Shown here: piece after piece, positions 25,401-34,915 of the stretch
How positions within the stretch are numbered: position 1 is the stretch's first letter
Layout of the letters: every line of letters begins with the position of its first letter
DNA from: Myxococcales bacterium
GTDB taxonomy: Bacteria; Myxococcota; B64-G9
Direction: 5' to 3'
DNA length: 64,000 nucleotides
Assembly: GCA_012798435.1 (NCBI GenBank)
Contig: JAAZNF010000092.1
Location: forward strand, 62,001 to 126,000
The notes under the pieces: generated by a model
What the model was told of the DNA's origin: nothing
What the model saw: the letters and a program-made list of their open reading frames with translations, nothing else
The model's database searches: none
Position numbers and translations under genes: made by a program

Positions 25401-26751
25401 CGTGTTCGGCGGCGACAACGGCACCACCCGCGACAGCACCGCCGGGGCCTTCTATGACACGGTGGAGATGGCGGCGGTGGGGCCCTACGGTGACCTCTCC
25501 GAATGGATCGTGCTGCCGTACCGCATGCCGCAGCCGCGCTCCTTCCAGGCCTGCGCCGCGCAGGGGCGGTACATCTTCGTTGCCGGCGGCAACGGCGGCG
25601 CTGGGGCGGTGGACACGGTGTGGCGGGCCAAGATCCTCGATCCAGACGAAGCGCCGGTGATCCGTGACGTGAACCTCAGCGTGCAGGAGTATCACACGGC
25701 GCTGCTCGCGCCCGGGCGATACTCCTACCGCGTCTCCTCGTTGCGGCCGGCCAGCGACTTCGAGAACCCGCTTGGGGAGACGCTGCCGGGTGACCCCATG
25801 ATGGTGCAGATCCCGGACATCGAGCAGCGCCTGGTGGTGACCATCGTCTGGGACGCGGTGCCGGGGAGCGCCGGCTACCGCATCTACCGCACCCCGGCGG
25901 CCGATCCGCCCGGGCAACCGGAGGTCCTGATAGCCGAGGTCGGTGCCGCGGTGCTCCAATGGAGCGACGATGGCAGCGCCACGCCGGGTACCGAGCAGCC
26001 CCTGCCGCTGGGCGCCCTGGGGCGCTTCGCCGCGCTGCCTTCGCTTTCCGCTCCGCGCGAGGGTGCGGGTATCGCCCTGGCTGCGGATCCGGCGGACGAC
26101 AGCATGCGCTATCTCTACCTTCTGGGAGGCCGCAGCAGCGCCTCGGCGGGTCTGAACAGTGTGGAACGGCTGCCCATACAACTGAATGCCGACGGCACGC
26201 AGCAGCTCGGCGCCCAGTGGATCGTCGGGTCCGCGGACATCGGGCCGGTGCGCTGGCAGATGCAGGCCTTCGTGGCCGATCAGTACAGCGCGCCCAACAT
26301 CATGCCGGACGGAGAGACCTGGATCTACGCTGGCGGCGGGCTGCGCCCGAACAACCTCACCACGCTCCAGCCGGACGTGGTGGCGCTCAAGGTCGAGGCC
26401 GGCGGAGCGTTGGGCGAGAGCGCCGGGAACCGGTACGAGGTGGACACCATGCAGCCGTACAAGGCCGGGTACTACGGCGCCCTGTTCAATGACCAGCTCT
26501 TCGCCTTCGGCGCCACCATGGCCAACGCCAGCACCGAGTCGAACTCCATCGAGATGTGTCCGGTGGGCGGGGCCTGCTCGGGCACCATCCCCGATCCGCC
26601 GGACCTCGCCAACTGGAACAACCTGGGCATCGATCTGGTCGTGGCGCGCTACCTCATGGCCGGCGCTGTGAGCAACGCCTTCGTGTTCCTGCTGGGCGGG
26701 ATCGACGGAAGCGCGCAGCCGCTGGCTTCTTGCGAAAAGACCCTCTGGTGA
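22429..26751 (+). CDS. Giant surface lipoprotein with about nine IPT/TIG repeats and Kelch region
   Basis: 1440 residues. Lipobox VVSC (Cys about residue 21). Residues about 35-960 hold roughly nine IPT/TIG-like Ig-fold repeats of 85-105 residues, each opening with a Val-x-Pro segment and ending near TNPxPxxC. Repeats 2-5 each carry a regular set of cysteines, suggesting a disulfide inside every domain, which is uncommon for IPT folds. From about 965 come Kelch-like blades (YVFGGDNG, YIFVAGGNGG, LYLLGGRSS, AFVFLLGGIDG). An FN3-like stretch (APGRYSYRVSSLRP, GSAGYRIYRT, about 1098-1150) interrupts the blades. GGAAGGAGG lies upstream of the ATG. It probably faces outward and binds carbohydrate or protein; no enzymatic residues seen. 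The next gene follows at 11 bp. Confidence 0.8.
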   Translation: MNAGRPYLVLIFLFLFSVVSCSRNTDRIAGPDPTLDSVSPPIACVEQESRTFAIAGSGLAPLVKDVLSDPEAILPALTLVRVKDLAGQDLSGEQAYPVPVEATRWKSQAAMEFDLLPAAALAHGLYRLDAKNGSGREASLSEALTLVPAPEVRAVEPDVACVAQAERRLTVRGENFLVLDGVLPEVSIGTVKLTAAEAQDCADVPVPRGAARLCATLLVDVPQGAVAEGLHSVTVANPLPAGCNTPVGVNLRIVPPPVLQKVEPDLVCLEQSGIELVLTGSDFLELDGDVPQVRIGTLVLPAVPENCEALTGTQIEVRRCTVLRVALEKDALTAGAYAVAVQNPLPAGCESAESVSLAVVPGPSIAAMVPDEFCGEKEARTVEIQGSGFLDVEGALPRVSVGGLDIAASSVADCTAVAGTLLSVRTCERLTFVLPAGALPAGSYSATVTNPPPADCSGGPAGSFVLTPAPAIARVQPTVPCQPGATDFTISGQGFLRIGGEVPTVRFEQTAASVSSLDGCQDFTALAGASVCTSIRITVPAGTVGLGDYRVSVTNPGALACSGEFTSYMGPPPVLSSVSPLRLCDSGGNLAATGQNFLPGTVLSLSGPGGTYDVETTYVDAQHLTGVLSGRVMPGVYDAIATNPDGCADTLEDAIEITPSPVIFFVDPPVAYNGIRLQVTLYTSGLLGSVSSVRIQPSGDPANALDLVFTVNTQNRIQAVLPAGLAAGAYDVLVTDDLNCSGILVGGLSVVEQLTVSVERMEPPFGWTQDRTGANVYSTVPAPAGMENFLPTPRLYLNPKDGGPGALASELRSIAFASAGRLSATVPAGLPVGTYDLVVMNPDGAVGLLADAFEVTELAPPVIFSLLPASVINQDVQTITVAGANFRAPTFSADCRQPAGTFVPLTGTITAGTETELTVDINFTTQTVADNSVCIVKVTNDDGTYATFSALGVTNPSLNLDHFVAASPMNVARRAPCAAAGAALPGASFLYVFGGDNGTTRDSTAGAFYDTVEMAAVGPYGDLSEWIVLPYRMPQPRSFQACAAQGRYIFVAGGNGGAGAVDTVWRAKILDPDEAPVIRDVNLSVQEYHTALLAPGRYSYRVSSLRPASDFENPLGETLPGDPMMVQIPDIEQRLVVTIVWDAVPGSAGYRIYRTPAADPPGQPEVLIAEVGAAVLQWSDDGSATPGTEQPLPLGALGRFAALPSLSAPREGAGIALAADPADDSMRYLYLLGGRSSASAGLNSVERLPIQLNADGTQQLGAQWIVGSADIGPVRWQMQAFVADQYSAPNIMPDGETWIYAGGGLRPNNLTTLQPDVVALKVEAGGALGESAGNRYEVDTMQPYKAGYYGALFNDQLFAFGATMANASTESNSIEMCPVGGACSGTIPDPPDLANWNNLGIDLVVARYLMAGAVSNAFVFLLGGIDGSAQPLASCEKTLW

Positions 26752-26762
26752 GGAGGTTTGTC

Positions 26763-27395
26763 ATGCGTACCGCAATCGTTCTTTGTGTGCTGCTGGCAAA
26801 CGGTGGTGCCTTCGCCGCCGAGACCGAGGCGGTGGCCGAGAAGACCCTCATCGCCGCCGGCCTCAAGGGCGGCCTGGTCTTTCCCCAGCTCAACACGCCG
26901 CTCTCCACCTCGTTCACCGTCCACCTGGAAGCGGCCGGCTACCTGCCCTTCTGGGGGTCCCGGCTGGGTCTGGTGTTCGCCGTCGGCTATCGTCAGGCCG
27001 CGGCCTCGGGGAGCGGTGAGGACGCCCGGCTGCCGGAAGGGGTCTACACCTGGGAGGCCACCCGGCGCGAGGTCTTGCTCGATGTCGGTCCCTCGCTGCG
27101 GGTGATGGACGCGAGCTGCGCCTGGAACCTCTCCTTCGCCGCCGGCCCGCGCATCGCCATGACCTCGTTCGTGGAGAACGGCAGCGCGGGCGGGGAGAGC
27201 TTCGGCGAGCACGACGAGCGGGCCACCCTGCCGGGGATGTTCTTCGGCGTGCAGGGCGAGTACCGCCTGGGGCCGGGGGCCGTGTTCGCCGAGCTCTCGC
27301 TGGGCGTGGCCTTCGAGGATCTGCGCACCGCGGGGAACGTCTCGGCCGCCTCGCTCGATCTCCTGCTGGGCTACCGCTTCTGGTTCTCCTTCTAA
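26763..27395 (+). CDS. Small outer-membrane beta-barrel protein
   Basis: 210 residues with an N-terminal signal peptide (to AFAAE near residue 19) and alternating strands ending in a C-terminal Phe (FWFSF), the usual Bam recognition end. About eight strands are suggested by the Gly/aromatic spacing (GLKGGLVF, LGLVFAVGY, EVLLDVGPSLRV, LSFAAGPRIAM, GVQGEYRLG, AELSLGVAF, LDLLLGYRFW), as in OmpA/OmpX-sized barrels. GAGGAGG is 6 nt upstream. It is 11 bp after the IPT/Kelch lipoprotein and is probably in its operon; the barrel may help export or anchor that lipoprotein, but this is only context. Confidence 0.75.
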   Translation: MRTAIVLCVLLANGGAFAAETEAVAEKTLIAAGLKGGLVFPQLNTPLSTSFTVHLEAAGYLPFWGSRLGLVFAVGYRQAAASGSGEDARLPEGVYTWEATRREVLLDVGPSLRVMDASCAWNLSFAAGPRIAMTSFVENGSAGGESFGEHDERATLPGMFFGVQGEYRLGPGAVFAELSLGVAFEDLRTAGNVSAASLDLLLGYRFWFSF

Positions 27396-27402
27396 TTCGA
27401 GT

Positions 27403-27430
27403 TTGACAACCTCGCCGCGCGGGTCATAGC
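27403..27430 (+). promoter_or_regulatory. Predicted promoter of the M3 peptidase gene
   Basis: TTGACA (27403-27408), 16 bp, CATAGC (27425-27430), 50 nt before the GTG start. It shares layout and -10 type with the ugd promoter (47596-47569). Confidence 0.5.
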
Positions 27431-27479
27431 CTCCTTGGACGAACGGCCGCCCACTGGCGGCCCGAGCAAGGAGGCGAAC

Positions 27480-29678
27480 GTGAGAGCTCTTGCCCTGTGT
27501 GCCCTGCTGTGTGTTGCTGCGACGGCCTGTCACGAGGCAGCGAAACCCGACACCGCGCCGGCCCCGGTGGCGACCCCTACGGCAACACCGCCGGCAACCC
27601 CGACCGCGACGGAGGCGACCGTGCAAAACCCGCTGGTGAAACCCTGGACCGGCCCCTTCGGCGGCGTACCGCCCTTCGACCAGGTGAAGGTCGAGTATTT
27701 CAAGCCCGCCCTCGAGATCGGCATGGCCGAGCAGCTCGCGGCCATCGCCCGCATTGTGGCCAACCCGGATCCTCCCACTTTCCAGAACACTATCCGCGAG
27801 TTGGAGCGCTCCGGGCGGACCCTGGACCGGGTGGCGCGGGTGTACGGGGTGTGGTCCTCGGCCATGAGCACGGACGACTTCCAGAAGGTCGAGCAGGAGA
27901 TGGCGCCGCGGCTCGCCGCCTTCGCGGACCAGATCGTGCAGAACCCGAAGCTCTTCGAGCGCATCGAGGCGGTGTACGAAAAGCGTGCGTCCTCCGGCCT
28001 CACCCCCGAGGAGCAGCGGCTGGTCTGGCTGGTTCGCACCAACTTCGTGCGCGCCGGGGCCAAGCTCGACGCGGCCGCCAAGAAGCGGGTGGCCGAGATC
28101 AACCAGCGCCTGGCCACCCTCACCACCCAGTTCTCCCAGAACGTGCTGGGCGACGAGAACGAGCGCTTCACCGTGCTGGAGAAGGAAGGAGACCTGGCCG
28201 GGCTCTCCGACGCGCTGAAATCCGCCTTCGCCGCCGCCGCCGCGGAGAAGAAGCTCGCCGGCAAGTGGGTGGTGCCGAATACCCGCTCGGCGGTGGAGCC
28301 TTTCCTCACCTTCTCCAGTCGCCGGGATCTGCGCAAGAAGGTGTGGCAGGAGTTCGTGAGCCGCGGCGACCACGGCGACGCGCGCGACAACAAGGCCCTC
28401 ATCACCGAGATCCTGGCGCTTCGCGCCGAGCGCGCGAAGCTCCTCGGCTACCCCAGCCACGCCCACTGGCGGGTGGAGGACTCCATGGCCAAGACCCCCG
28501 AGGCCGCCATGGACCTCATGCTCAAGGTATGGCCGGCGGCGGTGGCGCGGGTGCGCGAGGAGGTGGCCGACATGCAGAAGGTGGCCGCCCGCGAGGGGCA
28601 GAAGGACCCCATCGAGCCCTGGGACTACCGTTACTACCAGGAGAAGGTGCGCAAGCAGAAGTACGACCTCGACGAGAACGAGCTGAAACCCTACCTCCAG
28701 CTCGAGAAACTCCGCGAGGCCATGTTCTTCGTCGCCGGCAAGCTCTTCGACCTGCACTTTGCGCCGGTCACGGGCGTTGCGGTGTACCACCCCGACGTCA
28801 CGGTGTACGAGGTGAAGGACGGCGCGGGCAAACACGTGGGGCTGTGGTACTTCGACCCCTACGCCCGGCCCGCCAAGCAGTCCGGGGCCTGGATGAACGC
28901 CTACCGTGATCAGGAGCGCTTCGACGGGGACATCTCCACCATCGTTTCCAACAACGCCAACTTCGTCAAGGCCGCGCCTGGACAACCAGTGCTGATCGGC
29001 TGGGACGACGCCGACACCATGTTCCACGAGTTCGGCCACGCGCTGCACGGCCTGTGCTCGAACGTGACCTACCCCTCGCTTTCCGGCACCTCGGTCGTGC
29101 GCGACTTCGTGGAGCTCCCCTCGCAGGTGCTGGAGCACTGGCTGTCGGTGCCCGAGGTGCTGAAGACCTTCGCGCTGCACTACCAGACCGGCGCGCCCAT
29201 GCCCGAGGCGCTACAGAAGAAGATCGAGCAGGCCAGCCGCTTCAACCAGGGCTTCGCCACGGTGGAGTACCTGGCCTCGGGGCTGATGGACATGAAGGCC
29301 CACCTGGTCACCGACCGGCCGGTGGAGGCGGCGGCCTTCGAGAAGGAGACGCTGGGCGCGCTGGGCATGCCGCGCGAGATGGTCATGCGCCACCGCTTCC
29401 CGCACTTTCTGCACATCTTCGGCGGCGACGGCTACTCGGCCGGCTACTACAGCTACCTGTGGGCCGACACCCTGAGCGCCGACGCCTTCGAGGCCTTCTT
29501 GGAGGCCAAGAACCCCTTCGACCCCGAGGTGGCCGCGCGCCTCAAGAAGCACGTCTTCTCGGTGGGCAACACGGTAGATCCGGCCGAGGCCTACCGGGCC
29601 TTCCGCGGCCGCGACGCCGGCATCGGCGCGCTCATGCGCGAGCGGGGCTTCCCCGAGCCCAAGAAGGCCTCGAAGTAA
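27480..29678 (+). CDS. M3-family zinc oligopeptidase, lipoprotein
   Basis: 732 residues. Lipobox near residue 18 (ATAC), then a Pro/Thr/Ala-rich linker to about 50, then a full M3 (thimet oligopeptidase/Dcp type) domain. FHEFGHALHGL (about 517-527) is the HExxH zinc site; the third ligand is probably the Glu in FVELPSQVLEHW about 25 residues later. Cleaves short peptides. The lipidated, exported form is less usual than the cytoplasmic enzyme and would act in the periplasm or outer membrane. The GTG at 27480 has AAGGAGG upstream and gives a complete lipoprotein signal; the longer frame does not. Confidence 0.92.
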   Translation: MRALALCALLCVAATACHEAAKPDTAPAPVATPTATPPATPTATEATVQNPLVKPWTGPFGGVPPFDQVKVEYFKPALEIGMAEQLAAIARIVANPDPPTFQNTIRELERSGRTLDRVARVYGVWSSAMSTDDFQKVEQEMAPRLAAFADQIVQNPKLFERIEAVYEKRASSGLTPEEQRLVWLVRTNFVRAGAKLDAAAKKRVAEINQRLATLTTQFSQNVLGDENERFTVLEKEGDLAGLSDALKSAFAAAAAEKKLAGKWVVPNTRSAVEPFLTFSSRRDLRKKVWQEFVSRGDHGDARDNKALITEILALRAERAKLLGYPSHAHWRVEDSMAKTPEAAMDLMLKVWPAAVARVREEVADMQKVAAREGQKDPIEPWDYRYYQEKVRKQKYDLDENELKPYLQLEKLREAMFFVAGKLFDLHFAPVTGVAVYHPDVTVYEVKDGAGKHVGLWYFDPYARPAKQSGAWMNAYRDQERFDGDISTIVSNNANFVKAAPGQPVLIGWDDADTMFHEFGHALHGLCSNVTYPSLSGTSVVRDFVELPSQVLEHWLSVPEVLKTFALHYQTGAPMPEALQKKIEQASRFNQGFATVEYLASGLMDMKAHLVTDRPVEAAAFEKETLGALGMPREMVMRHRFPHFLHIFGGDGYSAGYYSYLWADTLSADAFEAFLEAKNPFDPEVAARLKKHVFSVGNTVDPAEAYRAFRGRDAGIGALMRERGFPEPKKASK

Positions 29679-29722
29679 TCGTCCCGTCCTCTCCCTCCTT
29701 GCGCGGCTGCAACCCGAACCCG

Positions 29723-29744
29723 CGCTGCCTGCGCTAGCGTTTTT
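29723..29744 (+). terminator. Weak intrinsic terminator candidate after the peptidase
   Basis: A short GC stem (CGCT...AGCG) is followed by five T (29740-29744), 45 nt after the peptidase stop. The stem is short, so termination would be weak. Confidence 0.3.
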
Positions 29745-29779
29745 GGCCCGCGGCGCGAAGGTGCATCCGCCGTTTTCGT

Positions 29780-29817
29780 TTGACAAGGCCGGCTGGTTCG
29801 CCGGATAGTCCAGCCGG
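29780..29817 (+). promoter_or_regulatory. metK promoter overlapped by an inverted repeat
   Basis: TTGACA (29780-29785), 17-18 bp, GGATAGT (29803-29809). An 8-bp inverted repeat, CCGGCTGG (29789-29796) and CCAGCCGG (29810-29817), brackets the -10 box. It could be an operator or an early transcript feature. The leader is about 45 nt, too short for a SAM-I riboswitch. Confidence 0.5.
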
Positions 29818-29859
29818 TTTCGGGGCCGAGAACGCCCCGCCTGTCACGGGAGAGACCGC

Positions 29860-32308
<2,449 letters not shown>

Positions 32309-32314
32309 GCCTCC

Positions 32315-33139
32315 ATGGACTGGCTGCAGAGCCTGGTGCTGGGGGTGGCGCAGGGGCTCACCGAGTTTCTGCCGGTATCCTCCACCGCCCACCTGCGGGT
32401 GCTGCCGGCCCTGCTGGGTTGGCCCGACCCCGGCGCCGCCTGGTCGGCGGTGATCCAGCTGGGCACGCTGGCGGCGGTGCTGCTGTACTTCGCCCGCGAC
32501 GTGGGACGCATCCTGGCCGCCTTCTTCCAGGGGGTGTTCGCCGGGCACCCCTTCCGCGACGAGCATTCTCGCCTGGGGTGGATCTTGATCCTGGGCACCG
32601 CGCCCATCGCCGCGGCCGGGCTGCTGTTCGAGGATGCCATCGAGAGCACGCTGCGCTCGCTGTGGGTGGTGGCCGCGGCCCTGGCCGGGTTCGCCCTGCT
32701 CCTTTTGCTTTCGGAGCTGGTCGCCTCGCGCCACCGCAACCTGCGCGAGGTCACCTGGCTGGACGGTTTGATGGTGGGCGCCTTTCAGGCGCTGGCGCTC
32801 ATCCCCGGCGCCTCGCGCTCCGGGGTCACCTTGAGCGGCGGGTTCTTCCTGGGCTTCGCCCGGTCCGACGCAGCGCGTTTCTCCTTCTTGCTCTCCATCC
32901 CGGCGGTGGGGTTGAGCGGCGCCTACGAGCTGTGGAAGCTATTGCGCGGCGAGCTGGGGCCGTTCGATCCCACGCCCGTGCTGCTGGGGGGCGCGGCGGC
33001 CTTCGGCAGCGGCCTTCTGGCCATCGCCGGGCTCATGCGCCTGCTGCGCTCGCACTCCACGGCGGCATTCATCGTGTACCGACTGCTGCTGGCGTTGACC
33101 ATCGGTGGCCTGCTGCTCGGCGGGGTGCTCCAACCCTGA
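32315..33139 (+). CDS. uppP: Undecaprenyl-diphosphatase (BacA/UppP)
   Basis: 274 residues, eight or so membrane helices. Dephosphorylates undecaprenyl diphosphate to recycle the lipid carrier for peptidoglycan and other wall polymers. Two family motifs are intact: GLTEFLPVSSTAHL (about residues 14-27, with the catalytic Glu) and LIPGASRSGVTLSGG (about 162-176, with the Arg and the PGxSRSG signature). Only 6 bp after ahcY, so it is translated on the same mRNA; no functional link is evident. It is convergent with the kinase gene, 10 bp away. Confidence 0.97.
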   Translation: MDWLQSLVLGVAQGLTEFLPVSSTAHLRVLPALLGWPDPGAAWSAVIQLGTLAAVLLYFARDVGRILAAFFQGVFAGHPFRDEHSRLGWILILGTAPIAAAGLLFEDAIESTLRSLWVVAAALAGFALLLLLSELVASRHRNLREVTWLDGLMVGAFQALALIPGASRSGVTLSGGFFLGFARSDAARFSFLLSIPAVGLSGAYELWKLLRGELGPFDPTPVLLGGAAAFGSGLLAIAGLMRLLRSHSTAAFIVYRLLLALTIGGLLLGGVLQP

Positions 33140-33149
33140 CGCCGGCAAG

Positions 33150-34820
33150 CTAGTACTGGAAGGTCGAGCCGCCGATGAACTCGCGCAGGATGGAGTTCTG
33201 CGGCACGGCGTCCGGGAAGATGCCCACGAACAGTGCCAGGAACTTCATCATGCGGTGCACCTCGCCGTAGGCGGGGTGCTCCTGCGGCACCTCGAGCAAG
33301 AAGCGCTCGGCGTACACCTTGAGCACCGCGGACTCGTAGGGCAGGGCGGTGTTGAACATGTCGTCGGCGGATTCCTGGAAGGGGAAGATGTTGCGCACCT
33401 CGCCGCGCCGCACCGAGGGCCACAGGCGGAGCGTCTCGGCGGGGGAGTAGCCGCGGTACAGGCGGTCCCGAACGATGCGGCGCAGCAGCCGGGCGTCGCT
33501 GGTGCGGATGCGGTTGGCGTCGTCCAGGCACAGCTGGGTCAGCGCGCTCACATAGACCTTGTACTTGCTGGCCGCCGGCACCTGGGCGGTCAGGCGCTCG
33601 TTGAGACCGTGGATGCCCTCGACCACCAGTAGATCGCGCTCCCCGAGTTTGAGCGGCCGCGCCCGTTCCGGGGGTTGGCGGTGGCCGCTGGGGAAGTCGA
33701 ACACCGGCGTCTTCACCTCGCGACCCTCCAGCAGATCCACCAGGTGCTGGTTGAACAGGTTGAGGTCGATGGCCTCGATGGACTCGAAGTCGTACTCGCC
33801 GTTCTCGTCGCGGGGGGTCTCCTCCCGGTCGCGGTAGTAGTTGTCGATCGACAGCCCCACCGGGTTCAGCCCGCTCACGCGCAGCTGCACCGACAGGCGC
33901 TTGAGGAAGGTCGTCTTGCCTGAGGACGACGGGCCGGCGATGAGCACCAGCCGGATGCGGCGCCGGTTGTTGACGATGGCGTCGGCGATCTCGGCGATGG
34001 CCTTCTCGTGAAAGCCCTCCGAGACGCGGATCAGATCGTCGATGCCGCCGTTGAGGCACAGCTGGTTGAGCTGGCCCACGTTCTCCACGCCCAGGGCGTG
34101 GTTCCATTCGCGCGTCTGGCGGTGGATGAGGAACAGCTTGGAGGTGGCGACCGGCGGCTCGTCCAGCGGTCCCGTGAATTGCGGGGTGGGGAATCGTAGC
34201 ACGAACCCGGGCGGGTAGGGCGACAGGCCGAAGCGGGTCAGGTAGCCGGCCGAGGGTGGCACCGGGCCGTGATGGAGGTCCAGCGTCTGGCCCAGGCACA
34301 CCAGGCGCACCGTCTCGTGCCAGAAGGTGCGCAGCAGCGCCACCCGGTCCAGCAGGTTGAGGTTGGTGAAGCGGCGGATGGCCTCCGGCACCCCGCAGCG
34401 CTCTTGCTCGAAGGGCAGATCCTGGGCGGCGAGCCCCTTCATCCGCTCGCGGATGGCGTCCAGGTGACGGCGGTTGATGGCCGGTTCGCCGATCCAGTCG
34501 AAGAAGACGCCGTCGGCCAGCGACTGGCCCACCACCAGACGCACGTTGGGGAAGAGCTGACGGGTCGCCTCCAGCAGCAGCAGGGTGCAGCCGCGCCGGT
34601 AGATCTCCTGGCCCGCCTCGGTGTCGGCGTCGATGAGCTGGACCTTGGCACCATCGTACAGGTCGCTGTCCAGCGGGACGAGCCGATGGTTGACCAACGC
34701 GCCGATGGGGCGCTTGAGCTCGGTGCCGTTGTGGCTGTCGGACGCCGCCAGGGCCAGGATGGTGGTGGACTCCGGGACCTTGAGCGCTCGGCCATTGAGT
34801 TCGATTTGGATCATGCGCAT
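33150..34820 (-). CDS. TGS-domain nucleoside kinase (uridine kinase fold)
   Basis: 556 residues. An N-terminal TGS/ThrRS-like part (about 1-75) is followed by a domain resembling the second editing region of threonyl-tRNA synthetase (about 90-210), and then a P-loop kinase of the uridine kinase/PRK fold. Walker A is GPSSSGKTTFLKRL near 285-298; DNYYRDREETPRDENGEYDFESIEAIDL follows near 320-350, typical of uridine kinase; IVRDRLYRGY is the arginine/lid region near 445. Predicted to phosphorylate a nucleoside with ATP. The -10 hexamer TACAAT ends 7 nt before the ATG with no Shine-Dalgarno. A near ATG six bases downstream is an alternative start. Divergent from the ThDP enzyme. Confidence 0.85.
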   Translation of the reverse strand: MRMIQIELNGRALKVPESTTILALAASDSHNGTELKRPIGALVNHRLVPLDSDLYDGAKVQLIDADTEAGQEIYRRGCTLLLLEATRQLFPNVRLVVGQSLADGVFFDWIGEPAINRRHLDAIRERMKGLAAQDLPFEQERCGVPEAIRRFTNLNLLDRVALLRTFWHETVRLVCLGQTLDLHHGPVPPSAGYLTRFGLSPYPPGFVLRFPTPQFTGPLDEPPVATSKLFLIHRQTREWNHALGVENVGQLNQLCLNGGIDDLIRVSEGFHEKAIAEIADAIVNNRRRIRLVLIAGPSSSGKTTFLKRLSVQLRVSGLNPVGLSIDNYYRDREETPRDENGEYDFESIEAIDLNLFNQHLVDLLEGREVKTPVFDFPSGHRQPPERARPLKLGERDLLVVEGIHGLNERLTAQVPAASKYKVYVSALTQLCLDDANRIRTSDARLLRRIVRDRLYRGYSPAETLRLWPSVRRGEVRNIFPFQESADDMFNTALPYESAVLKVYAERFLLEVPQEHPAYGEVHRMMKFLALFVGIFPDAVPQNSILREFIGGSTFQY

Positions 34821-34827
34821 GGGCCCG

Positions 34828-34833
34828 ATTGTA
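34828..34833 (-). promoter_or_regulatory. -10 box of the kinase gene, 7 nt from the ATG
   Basis: Minus-strand TACAAT (34833-34828); 7 nt remain to the ATG at 34820. No clear -35 or Shine-Dalgarno. Consistent with a leaderless transcript. Confidence 0.45.
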
Positions 34834-34915
34834 CCGAAGCCTTCCCCGCACGCCACTTTTTTCGGCGGGTCGGGTCTGCTAATGTGGGCGCGGCGCTTGG
34901 CGCCAAGGAGCCGGC

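Noticed and set aside
29680-29859. SAM riboswitch upstream of metK
   Set aside because: The predicted leader is about 45 nt and shows no SAM-I or SAH-type fold.
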